From contig QNFO01000118.1 of the NCBI GenBank assembly GCA_003646355.1, positions 1-5,285 of the forward strand: 5,285 nt of DNA, written 5' to 3'. The translations under genes and the position numbers were made by a program. The DNA comes from Gammaproteobacteria bacterium. Lineage in GTDB: Bacteria > Pseudomonadota > Gammaproteobacteria > Pseudomonadales > Porticoccaceae. Under the pieces are notes generated by a model that saw only the letters and a program-made list of their open reading frames with translations, searched no databases and was not told the origin of the DNA. Below, in pieces: positions 1 through 5,235 of this stretch. How positions within the stretch are numbered: position 1 is the stretch's first letter; each line of letters begins with the position of its first letter.

Positions 1-728
1 CCGATGAAAAACCGCCACTATTAGTTTTGTGCCACGGCGGCCCAACGGGTGCGACATCGACCGGCTTCAACCTTAAAATACAGTTCTGGACCAACCGGGG
101 CTTTGCCGTGCTCGACGTAAATTATCGCGGCAGCACCGGCTATGGCAGACCCTATCGACAAGCCCTCGACGGTGCCTGGGGCATTAAAGACGTCGATGAC
201 GTGGTTGCCGGTGCTCAGCACCTTATCAACCAGGGTCTCGCCGACCCCGAGCGCATAATGATTCGCGGCGGCAGTGCCGGGGGTTACACCGTGCTCGCCG
301 CCCTCGCCTTTCACGACCTGTTTAAAGCCGGTGCCAGTTATTACGGTATTGGCGATCTTGAAACATTGGCCCGCGACACCCACAAATTTGAGTCGCGCTA
401 TCTCGATACTCTGGTTGGCCCCTACCCTGCGGAGCAAGCGCTTTATCAGCAGCGTTCGCCCATTAACCATATCGACAAACTGAATTGCCCGGTAATTTTC
501 TTTCAGGGTCTCGACGATAAAGTTGTGCCGCCACAACAGGCGGAGGCAATGGTTGAATCGCTCGAGGAAAAGGGGCTTAAAGTGAAGTACGTGCCGTTTA
601 GTGGCGAGGGCCACGGCTTTCGGCAAGCGGGAAATACTGAGCGAGCCTTGCTTGAAGAACTACAGTTTTACAGCGAAGTTTTTGGCTTTGACCTGCCTTC
701 ACAACCGTCCACCGACGAAAGCAGTTAA
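1..728 (+). CDS. S9-family serine peptidase (prolyl oligopeptidase / acylaminoacyl-peptidase type), C-terminal catalytic part
   Basis: The reading frame is open from the left edge (first full codon at base 3) to a TAA at 726-728, so the start and the expected N-terminal beta-propeller lie outside the window. The visible ~241 residues form the alpha/beta-hydrolase catalytic domain of peptidase family S9. They show the oxyanion-hole motif HGGPTG (33-50), the block NYRGSTGYG, the nucleophile elbow GGSAGG (Ser codon 273-275), the acid in [10 protein letters not shown] (probably the second Asp, codon 516-518) and the His of GEGHGF (codon 612-614), so the triad is intact. Family members cleave short peptides, often after proline or from blocked N-termini; the exact specificity cannot be read here. 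No signal peptide can be assessed. The gene ends 7 bases before greB and is probably co-transcribed with it. The family call is firm; the subfamily is open. Confidence 0.93.
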   Translation, partial: DEKPPLLVLCHGGPTGATSTGFNLKIQFWTNRGFAVLDVNYRGSTGYGRPYRQALDGAWGIKDVDDVVAGAQHLINQGLADPERIMIRGGSAGGYTVLAALAFHDLFKAGASYYGIGDLETLARDTHKFESRYLDTLVGPYPAEQALYQQRSPINHIDKLNCPVIFFQGLDDKVVPPQQAEAMVESLEEKGLKVKYVPFSGEGHGFRQAGNTERALLEELQFYSEVFGFDLPSQPSTDESS

Positions 729-735
729 TCTATTT

Positions 736-1254
736 ATGGGCCGCTACCGACCACCCCGCGAACCCTCCAGCCCCTACATTACCAGTGAGGGCGCCAAACA
801 ATTGCGCGATGAATTGCGGCAGTTATGGAAGGTTGAACGCCCCCAGGTAACCGCCGTGGTGCATGAGGCCGCCAAGAATGGTGATCGTTCAGAAAACGGG
901 GATTACATCTACGGCAAGCGTCGGCTGCGAGAAATCGACAGTCGCGTGCGTTATTTAACCAACCGGCTGGAAGACGTCACGATTGTCGATCGCGCACCCG
1001 GTAATACCGAACGCGTGTTCTTTGGTGCCTGGGTAACACTGGAAGAGGATGTCGGTAAAAACGTCTGTTATCGCATCGTCGGTGCCGATGAGCTCGACAC
1101 CAGCAAAGGCTATATCAGTATTGATTCACCCCTGGCCAAAGCACTAATCGGCAAAAATCTCGATGATGAAATAGCCTTCACCCTGCACGGAGAGAGTCGT
1201 AATTATTTAATTATTGATATTTGCTATTCAGGCGAAGGAGATAGCGCTGACTAA
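736..1254 (+). CDS. greB: Transcription elongation factor GreB
   Basis: The 172-residue product matches GreB. GreB enters the secondary channel of backtracked RNA polymerase and stimulates cleavage of the nascent RNA 3' end. The N-terminal coiled coil covers about residues 16-85 (TSEGAKQLRDEL, LWKVERPQVT, KRRLREIDSRVRYLTNRLED). Its tip motif GDRSEN carries the acidic pair D50 and E53 that GreA/GreB use to hold catalytic Mg. The FKBP-like C-terminal domain follows (VFFGAWVTLEED near 94-105, YRIVGADELD, ISIDSPLAKALIGK near 127-140). LWKVERPQVT and GDRSEN fit GreB better than GreA. The frame is open further upstream to 601, but that would overlap the peptidase gene with non-GreB residues; ATG 736 gives the pseudomonad-like start MGRYRPP. 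There is no clear Shine-Dalgarno: only GAAAG about 14 bases upstream, inside the peptidase gene, so translation is probably coupled. Confidence 0.95.
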   Translation: MGRYRPPREPSSPYITSEGAKQLRDELRQLWKVERPQVTAVVHEAAKNGDRSENGDYIYGKRRLREIDSRVRYLTNRLEDVTIVDRAPGNTERVFFGAWVTLEEDVGKNVCYRIVGADELDTSKGYISIDSPLAKALIGKNLDDEIAFTLHGESRNYLIIDICYSGEGDSAD

Positions 1255-1624
1255 AGCTGCGCCTCCCTTGCCTCCCCAAACATTATAAATCTTAACCCTA
1301 AACAACAAACGACCTAAGGCCTTTATGGTAGGGCCAATGAAAGTGTTTGCCCGAACCTGACACGGCCTCTTCATTGTTCAGCCCTCGCGATTTTGTTAAA
1401 CTGCGCGCCACGTTGTAGCTAGTCAGTACCGCCCTCGCCCAAGCAGTCAAACCTGCTAAGCCTTCCACCGTCTGTACCAGCTCTCATTATCAAACACATT
1501 CAACCCGCCGCCAAAATACGGCGACGGGCTATCGTATGACAAAAAATATTAATTCGGGAAATAAGCATTCTTCCCGGTAAATTCTTATTCACAGCCTACC
1601 CACCCTTACCTTCAGGAATTTTCT
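1255..1624. other. 370-bp intergenic region with no supported gene
   Basis: No frame on either strand carries a recognisable protein. It contains a candidate sigma70 promoter (1374-1402) and several small inverted repeats: AGCAG/CTGCT at 1442-1446 and 1453-1457; CCCG-C-CGCC / GGCG-A-CGGG at 1504-1528 with one mismatch; and CGGGAA/TTCCCG at 1555-1560 and 1571-1576. A 14-codon frame (ATG 1536, TAA 1578-1580) overlaps the last hairpin, but nothing shows it is translated. No U-rich intrinsic terminator was seen directly after greB. The region could be a long regulated leader of the downstream hydrolase gene, or could hold a small RNA; the sequence alone does not decide. Confidence 0.6.
1374..1402 (+). 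promoter_or_regulatory. Candidate sigma70-type promoter upstream of the alpha/beta hydrolase
   Basis: TTGTTC (1374-1379) and TAAACT (1397-1402) are separated by 17 bases and followed by a GC-rich stretch (GCGCGCC, 1404-1410). Only about half of the consensus positions match, so this is a tentative call. A start near 1409 would give the hydrolase a leader of about 215 bases, or could drive a small RNA from the intergenic region. A weaker alternative lies closer to the gene: ATGACA at 1536-1541 with AATAAG at 1560-1565. Confidence 0.3.
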
Positions 1625-2464
1625 ATGGAAATCATCAACGTAAAATATGTCGCCAGCGATGGCGTTGTCAGCCGTGGCGATGCCTACGGGGACCCCGCCC
1701 ATCCGCCCATTATCTTCTTACACGGTGGCGGACAAACACGGCATTCCTGGGGTGACACTGCACGCAAAGTTGCTAACGAAGGCTGGCATGTCATCAATAT
1801 TGATTCCCGTGGCCACGGTGAATCTGACTGGTGCCCAGAGGGCGACTACACGACTGATGGCTTTGTTCGCGACCTCACCGCTATCGCCGAACAACTCGAG
1901 CAGACACCCGTCGTGGTCGGTGCCTCCAAAGGTGGTATTACCGCCCTTGCAGCCGAAGGTGAAAACCCCGGCTTACTGCGCTCATTAATTCTCGTTGATG
2001 TAACTCCAAAAGTTGAAGCAAAAGGCGTCTCACGCATTCTCGACTTTATGACTGCTAAACCCGAGGGCTTTGACACCCTCGAAGAAGTCGCAGAATCGGT
2101 AGCCAGCTACACCGGCCGCAAACGCACAACCAACCTTGAGGGCATTCGCAAAAATGTTCGCCAAAACGAAAGCGGGCGCTACGTTTGGCACTGGGACCCG
2201 AAGATGATCGATAGCGCACTGGGCGAAGGCCTGGATAAGCGCGCCATACGTCTAATGGACGCCGCCCGCAATCTCACCGCCCCCACCTTATTAGTACGCG
2301 GTGAAAAGTCAGATGTGGTCAGCGCACAGGGCGTACAGGAATTTCGCGAGGCCGTTAGCCATGCTGAATTTATCGATGTAAAAGAAGCTTCGCACATGGT
2401 TGCCGGTGATCAGAACACCGTTTTCTCGGATGCGGTTATCGACTTTATTACTCGATTGAAATAG
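1625..2464 (+). CDS. Alpha/beta-fold hydrolase (esterase/haloperoxidase-like)
   Basis: The 279-residue product has the classic single-domain alpha/beta-hydrolase order. An oxyanion-region motif HGGGQTRHSW lies at 33-42, IDSRGHGESDW at 59-69, the nucleophile elbow VGASKGG at 98-104 with Ser101, the probable acid Asp230 in LLVRGEKSDVVS, and His257 in EASHMVAGD. The triad is therefore intact. A cap region lies between about 130 and 205. No signal peptide or membrane segment is evident, so the protein is probably cytoplasmic. Relatives hydrolyse esters, lactones or C-C bonds, and some are called non-haem haloperoxidases; the substrate cannot be inferred. ATG 1625 is supported by AGGA at 1614-1617, 7 bases upstream. 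It appears to be a single-gene unit, convergent with the nuclease gene downstream. Confidence 0.9.
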   Translation: MEIINVKYVASDGVVSRGDAYGDPAHPPIIFLHGGGQTRHSWGDTARKVANEGWHVINIDSRGHGESDWCPEGDYTTDGFVRDLTAIAEQLEQTPVVVGASKGGITALAAEGENPGLLRSLILVDVTPKVEAKGVSRILDFMTAKPEGFDTLEEVAESVASYTGRKRTTNLEGIRKNVRQNESGRYVWHWDPKMIDSALGEGLDKRAIRLMDAARNLTAPTLLVRGEKSDVVSAQGVQEFREAVSHAEFIDVKEASHMVAGDQNTVFSDAVIDFITRLK

Positions 2465-2469
2465 CCGAC

Positions 2470-2489
2470 TGGATTAGTCGACTAATCCA
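2470..2489. repeat. 20-bp perfect palindrome after the hydrolase stop codon
   Basis: The half-sites TGGATTAGTC and GACTAATCCA are exact reverse complements with no spacer, centred on GTCGAC. It begins 5 bases after the hydrolase TAG. It could be a binding site for a dimeric protein, or fold as an 8-bp hairpin with a TCGA loop. It is not followed by a U-run on either strand, so it is not a standard terminator by itself. GATTAGT occurs again at 2544-2550 in direct orientation. Confidence 0.75.
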
Positions 2490-2534
2490 TAAAGAAACGG
2501 GGATCAAGCTACAATAATTTTAGCTTGATCCCCG
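2489..2534 (-). terminator. Intrinsic terminator of the nuclease-like gene
   Basis: Bases 2498-2511 and 2521-2534 form a perfect 14-bp stem (CGGGGATCAAGCTA and its complement) around a 9-base loop. Read on the minus strand, the GC-rich foot of the stem is followed directly by TTTCTTTAT, the U-rich tail of a rho-independent terminator for the minus-strand gene ending at 2579. On the plus strand the stem is followed by CGCTCTT, which is less U-rich, so termination of the convergent hydrolase transcript is possible but weaker. Confidence 0.85.
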
Positions 2535-2578
2535 CGCTCTTCCGATTAGTGTGCAGCCATTACTTAGGCCGCCACGAT

Positions 2579-2917
2579 TTAGTAGTCGTGATAAACCGCG
2601 AGACCTTTTTCCACCAGCTCATCATTAATACACACATCATCCATCAAGACATCTCCTAACCAACGTCCGTATTTACCTTTTTTGTCTTTGACTGTTCGCA
2701 GAATTATTTCTTTATCTAAAATTCGTTCCCTGAGCCAATCTCTTGAAATAAGACCCTGCTCTCTTTCCGGGCCACGAACTTCCGGTGTATTAATTCGGAA
2801 AAGCCGAATTTTTTCACTCTTTAAAGACACATGGAAACCCAGGTCAATATCTACTGTTATGGTATCGCCATCGTAAACCTTGGTAACCCGACAGCGATAA
2901 TGATATAAATTATTCAA
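2579..2917 (-). CDS. Thermonuclease family protein (staphylococcal-nuclease-like, SNase domain)
   Basis: The 112-residue product is a minimal SNase (OB-fold) domain. It shows VYDGDTITVDI (metal ligand D18), IRLFRINTPE (R38 and E46, matching R35 and E43 of staphylococcal nuclease) and KYGRWLGDV (R85, matching R87). The catalytic Arg/Glu/Arg set is thus present, while the position of the calcium ligand D40 is Asn43. The family cleaves DNA and RNA phosphodiester bonds, usually with Ca2+. No signal peptide is visible, unlike many secreted nucleases; the start YRCRVTKVYDGDT resembles small phage-encoded members (inference from memory). The start is TTG at 2915-2917: an in-frame TAA lies five codons upstream (2930-2932), the next Met is residue 92, and a strong GGGAG sits 7 bases upstream. 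Hand-counted GC is about 40%, well below the flanking genes, which suggests acquisition by transfer. Confidence 0.88.
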   Translation of the reverse strand: MNNLYHYRCRVTKVYDGDTITVDIDLGFHVSLKSEKIRLFRINTPEVRGPEREQGLISRDWLRERILDKEIILRTVKDKKGKYGRWLGDVLMDDVCINDELVEKGLAVYHDY

Positions 2918-2923
2918 TTCCCC

Positions 2924-2931
2924 ACTCCCTT
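2924..2931 (-). promoter_or_regulatory. Ribosome binding site fixing the TTG start of the nuclease gene
   Basis: On the minus strand AAGGGAGT precedes TTG 2917, with 7 bases between GGGAG (2925-2929) and the start codon. It overlaps the in-frame stop at 2930-2932, so no longer in-frame start exists. The near-ideal site makes the rare TTG start credible. Confidence 0.75.
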
Positions 2932-2932
2932 A

Positions 2933-3115
2933 GACAACGGGTTTTAACACACCCAAGTTGAGTCCCTAGCATCGAGAAACCTCGACATAAAATAAAAACA
3001 CAGTAAATGACACGTCCTCAGTTGAACACAACAACGAGCTGAGAAAAAGCAGGGAATTTCGTACACTACTTAAAAAGCTTATCCCTTAAAAATAATTATA
3101 CTGAGGCTGGTAATC
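2933..3115. promoter_or_regulatory. Divergent intergenic region between the nuclease and SMP-30-like genes
   Basis: This AT-rich stretch must carry the promoters for both divergent genes, but no convincing -35/-10 pair was found. Partial matches on the plus strand are TTGAAC (3022-3027), TACACT (3062-3067), AATAAT (3091-3096) and TATACT (3097-3102); the last two are too close to the Shine-Dalgarno GAGG (3103-3106) to start a normal leader. Small inverted repeats are TCGAG-AAAC-CTCGA (2972-2985) and CTCAG/CTGAG (3017-3021 and 3039-3043). Confidence 0.4.
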
Positions 3116-3964
3116 ATGAATAATCTTTTAACACCCTTTGTCGACGACTTTGTTTTTCTCGAGGGCCCGCGCTGGCGCAATGGCCTGCTGTGGGTCTCCG
3201 ACGTTAACGATAAAAAGGTTTACACCATTACGCCCGACGGCGAGCGCAAGGTGATGGCAGAGGTGAGTAACCGGCCGTCCGGCCTGGGCTTTCTGCCCGA
3301 TGGCACGCCTTTGGTGGTATCGATGCGCGACAACACCCTGCGCCGTATAGAGGGCGACAAGCTACCCGTTCACGGTGATGTTAGCGCTCTGGTGAAGGGT
3401 GAAATCAACGACATGGTGGTCGACAAAAAGGGCAACGCCTACGTTGGCAGCATGGGCTACGATTTATTTCGCGGCGAAAAGTTTGCCCCCGGCACGATTG
3501 TGCTGGTCAAGCCCGATGGCTCTGTGCGCGAGGTCGCCGACGGCCTGCACTTCCCCAATGGCCCGGTGGTTTCACCCGACGGAAAAATGCTGGTAGTGGC
3601 GGAGAGCTGGGGCAAGCGGCTCAGCGCTTTTACCATTGAAGACGACGGCTCACTCAGCAATCGACGCATGTTCGCCGACCTGGGCGACTACACCCCCGAT
3701 GGCATTACGCTGGATGAAGAAGGCGGTATTTGGCTGGCGGCCTTTGCCAATGACGCCTACGTGCGCGTTAAAGACGGCGGCGAAATCACCGATGTTATTG
3801 AAGTGCCCGATCGCCGCGCGGTGGCCTGCACCCTGGGTGGCGATGATATGAAGACACTTTACTGCCTGACCTTTGACGGGCAAATGAGTGATATTGGCAA
3901 GGGCAAGCGGGCTTCACGTATCGAAACGGTGCGGGTGGACGTTGCAGGCAGTGGCTCGCCCTAA
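3116..3964 (+). CDS. SMP-30/gluconolactonase/LRE family protein
   Basis: The 282-residue product fits the six-bladed beta-propeller of the SMP-30/gluconolactonase family, which typically opens sugar or other lactones with a divalent metal in the central channel. The expected ligands are visible: E16 in FLEGPRW, N98 in GEINDMVVD, N148 in LHFPNGPVVSPDG and D195 in YTPDGITLDEEGGIWLA, corresponding to E18, N103, N154 and D204 of human SMP-30. Repeated PDG turns at 40-42, 61-63, 133-135 and 154-156 mark blade ends. The length is usual for the family. ATG 3116 is preceded by GAGG (3103-3106) at 9 bases. No signal peptide is evident, so it is probably cytoplasmic. No sugar-catabolic neighbour is present, so the natural lactone or ester substrate is unknown; family members also include drug-type esterases and phosphotriesterases. 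Confidence 0.9.
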   Translation: MNNLLTPFVDDFVFLEGPRWRNGLLWVSDVNDKKVYTITPDGERKVMAEVSNRPSGLGFLPDGTPLVVSMRDNTLRRIEGDKLPVHGDVSALVKGEINDMVVDKKGNAYVGSMGYDLFRGEKFAPGTIVLVKPDGSVREVADGLHFPNGPVVSPDGKMLVVAESWGKRLSAFTIEDDGSLSNRRMFADLGDYTPDGITLDEEGGIWLAAFANDAYVRVKDGGEITDVIEVPDRRAVACTLGGDDMKTLYCLTFDGQMSDIGKGKRASRIETVRVDVAGSGSP

Positions 3965-4012
3965 ACCCGCTATACACAACAATCACCGCAGGTAGCGCCT
4001 GGTCAATCGTAA

Positions 4013-4018
4013 TACAAT
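4013..4018 (+). promoter_or_regulatory. Candidate -10 box for moaE-mobA
   Basis: TACAAT lies in the 81-base gap before moaE. A start near 4025 would leave a short leader containing GGAG at 4035-4038, which is a sensible layout. No recognisable -35 element lies 16-18 bases upstream, so the promoter would be weak or activator-dependent. It is flanked by an imperfect direct repeat, GGTCAATCG (4001-4009) and GGCCAATCG (4019-4027). Confidence 0.35.
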
Positions 4019-4034
4019 GGCCAATCGAGCCTCC

Positions 4035-4038
4035 GGAG
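4035..4038 (+). promoter_or_regulatory. Ribosome binding site selecting the GTG start of moaE
   Basis: GGAG lies 7 bases before GTG 4046. The alternative in-frame ATG at 4097 has no comparable site upstream and would remove the first predicted strand of MoaE. Confidence 0.7.
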
Positions 4039-4045
4039 ATTTGCA

Positions 4046-4531
4046 GTGAGCACGACTAGCGACACCGACATCGACATAAGCACGACCATCAAAATCATGG
4101 ACACTCCCTTTGACCCGGGTGAGCTGACCCGTCAATTGAGTCAGTCGACCACAAGCTGTGGCGCGCTGGTAAGCTTTACCGGTCTGGTGCGTGACCAGGC
4201 CGACGACCCGGTGAATACCTTGTTTCTCGAACACTACCCAGGGATGACAGAAAAGGCCCTTGAAGACATCGTCGTCGAGGCGCGAAATCGCTGGAGCCTC
4301 GGCCCCTTAATTATCATCCACCGCGTCGGTGCCCTGCAGCCCGGCGAACCCATTGTCTTTGTCGGTGTGACCGCCGCTCACCGGGGCGAGGCTTTTAAGG
4401 CCTGCGAATTTTTGATGGATTATTTAAAAATCAAAGCACCCTTGTGGAAAAAGGAAAGTACGCCGACGGGTGAGCGCTGGGTGGCATCGCGCTGTAGCGA
4501 TAACGACGCTGCCGAACGCTGGCAGGACTAG
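4046..4531 (+). CDS. moaE: Molybdopterin synthase catalytic (large) subunit MoaE
   Basis: MoaE pairs with the thiocarboxylated small subunit MoaD to convert cyclic pyranopterin monophosphate to molybdopterin in the cytoplasm. The 161-residue product matches E. coli MoaE closely: ALVSFTGLVRD (40-50), LEHYPGMTEKAL (61-72), EARNRW (78-83), IHRVGALQPGEPIVFVGVTAAHR (91-113) and MDYLKIKAPLWKKE (124-137). K128 and K135 correspond to the conserved active-site lysines K119 and K126 of the E. coli enzyme. GTG 4046 is chosen because of GGAG 7 bases upstream and because TIKI (14-17) aligns with TKIV near the E. coli N-terminus; starting at M18 (ATG 4097) would cut that strand. The first ~12 residues, rich in Ser/Thr/Asp, are an extension relative to E. 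coli. mobA begins 2 bases after the stop. No moaD or other moa gene is in the window. Confidence 0.95.
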   Translation: MSTTSDTDIDISTTIKIMDTPFDPGELTRQLSQSTTSCGALVSFTGLVRDQADDPVNTLFLEHYPGMTEKALEDIVVEARNRWSLGPLIIIHRVGALQPGEPIVFVGVTAAHRGEAFKACEFLMDYLKIKAPLWKKESTPTGERWVASRCSDNDAAERWQD

Positions 4532-4533
4532 CA

Positions 4534-5139
4534 GTGAGCGAGCAAATACCGGCTGTGATCGGGGTTATTCTCGCCGGTGGCCAGTCATCCCGCATGGGAC
4601 AAGACAAGGCCACCTTGCCCATCGCCGGTACGACTCTGCTCGAATTTATGCGCGCCAAACTACGGCGAGCTGGCATCGACGAAATCGTTATTTGCCGCAA
4701 TGCACCGGGCTACCTGAATGATGACATCCCCCAGCTCGGCCCCCTTGGCGCTCTCTACACTTTGAGCCAGCGCTACCCCGGGCGACGCGTGCTGATTATC
4801 CCCGTCGATATGCCCTTGCTTAGCGTGGCAAAATTACAACAATTTCAGGCCGCCGCTCTTAACTTAAAAGAGGGGGATGCAAACTTACCCGCTACCCTTG
4901 GCCAACAGATATTCCCTCTTTATTTACCGTTTACACCCGCGGTTATCGCAGCACTAGCGCAACGCGCCGAGCACCCCGACGACCTGTCCATTGCCGCTTT
5001 TCTCCGTGAAACGGCGAGCCGAGGGCTGAGTAACTTTGTACTCAGCGTTGATGATGAAGAGTTTCTCAACGCCAACACCCCCGAACAATGGCAAAGTATT
5101 TTGGCCAAGGTACAAACGCAAAGCCCACCAAGGGGCTAA
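4534..5139 (+). CDS. mobA: Molybdenum cofactor guanylyltransferase MobA
   Basis: MobA transfers GMP from GTP to Mo-molybdopterin, giving the guanine dinucleotide cofactor used by DMSO-reductase-family enzymes. The 201-residue product has the nucleotidyltransferase signature LAGGQSSRMGQDKA (13-26; K25 is the signature lysine), LGPLGAL (68-74), the metal-binding Asp in VDMPLL (D92), and a C-terminal NANTPEQW (179-186) like the NVNTPEE of E. coli MobA. The DKA ending of the signature argues for MobA rather than the cytidylyltransferase MocA, which usually has NK there; the middle of the protein is divergent, so a related nucleotidyltransferase is a small possibility. The GTG start has AGGA (4524-4527) 6 bases upstream, within the end of moaE, and lies 2 bases after the moaE stop, so the two genes should be co-transcribed and probably coupled. 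Confidence 0.9.
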   Translation: MSEQIPAVIGVILAGGQSSRMGQDKATLPIAGTTLLEFMRAKLRRAGIDEIVICRNAPGYLNDDIPQLGPLGALYTLSQRYPGRRVLIIPVDMPLLSVAKLQQFQAAALNLKEGDANLPATLGQQIFPLYLPFTPAVIAALAQRAEHPDDLSIAAFLRETASRGLSNFVLSVDDEEFLNANTPEQWQSILAKVQTQSPPRG

Positions 5140-5189
5140 CTATCGAATTAACCATTTCGTTAACTGACTAAATTAAGCGTCAGCCCCTT
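5122..5189. repeat. Nested and competing inverted repeats at the mobA 3' end
   Basis: AAGGGGCT (5130-5137) is complementary to AGCCCCTT (5182-5189), and its GGGCT part also pairs with AGCCC (5122-5126) in the last mobA codons, so the two pairings compete. Inside the 44-base loop lie TTAAC/GTTAA (5148-5152, 5159-5163) and CTGAC/GTCAG (5164-5168, 5179-5183). No U-run follows on the plus strand, so this is not a clear intrinsic terminator; it may protect or end the moaE-mobA transcript. Confidence 0.5.
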
Positions 5190-5221
5190 CGATAAAACGC
5201 CGCAGCAATTTCAGAAGTCTC

Positions 5222-5227
5222 TATAAT
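5222..5227 (+). promoter_or_regulatory. Consensus -10 box immediately before recQ
   Basis: A perfect TATAAT ends 8 bases before ATG 5236. No good -35 is visible (bases 5199-5204 read GCCGCA). Transcription starting about 7 bases downstream would begin at or near the start codon, with no room for a Shine-Dalgarno. Confidence 0.5.
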
Positions 5228-5235
5228 CGCCACCC

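Noticed and set aside
21..626. A 201-codon open frame on the minus strand opposite the S9 peptidase gene
   Set aside because: It lies wholly antisense to a gene with a complete catalytic triad, and its translation shows no recognisable domain; it is a by-product of codon bias in the real gene.
601..735. Extended N-terminus for GreB from an upstream alternative start
   Set aside because: The extra 45 residues overlap the peptidase coding sequence, are unlike GreB, and ATG 736 gives the expected pseudomonad-type N-terminus.
1504..1528. GC-rich hairpin considered as an intrinsic terminator
   Set aside because: The stem has an internal mismatch and neither strand carries a U-run directly after it; it is also 250 bases from the end of greB.
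1536..1580. 14-codon frame considered as a leader peptide
   Set aside because: It has only a weak upstream GGG, no run of one regulatory amino acid, and no downstream attenuator with a U-run.
3968..3976. CGCTATACA, similar to a half-site of the ModE molybdate regulator
   Set aside because: Only one half is present; the bases at the proper distance downstream do not form the second half, so a ModE operator is not supported.
4097..4531. ATG 4097 as the moaE start
   Set aside because: It lacks a Shine-Dalgarno and would remove the TIKI strand that aligns with the N-terminus of E. coli MoaE; GTG 4046 has a well-placed GGAG.
1625..5139. The set of hydrolase, nuclease and SMP-30-like genes considered as a new defence or catabolic system
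   Set aside because: The genes differ in strand, spacing and composition, are separated by their own regulatory regions, and have no known functional connection.
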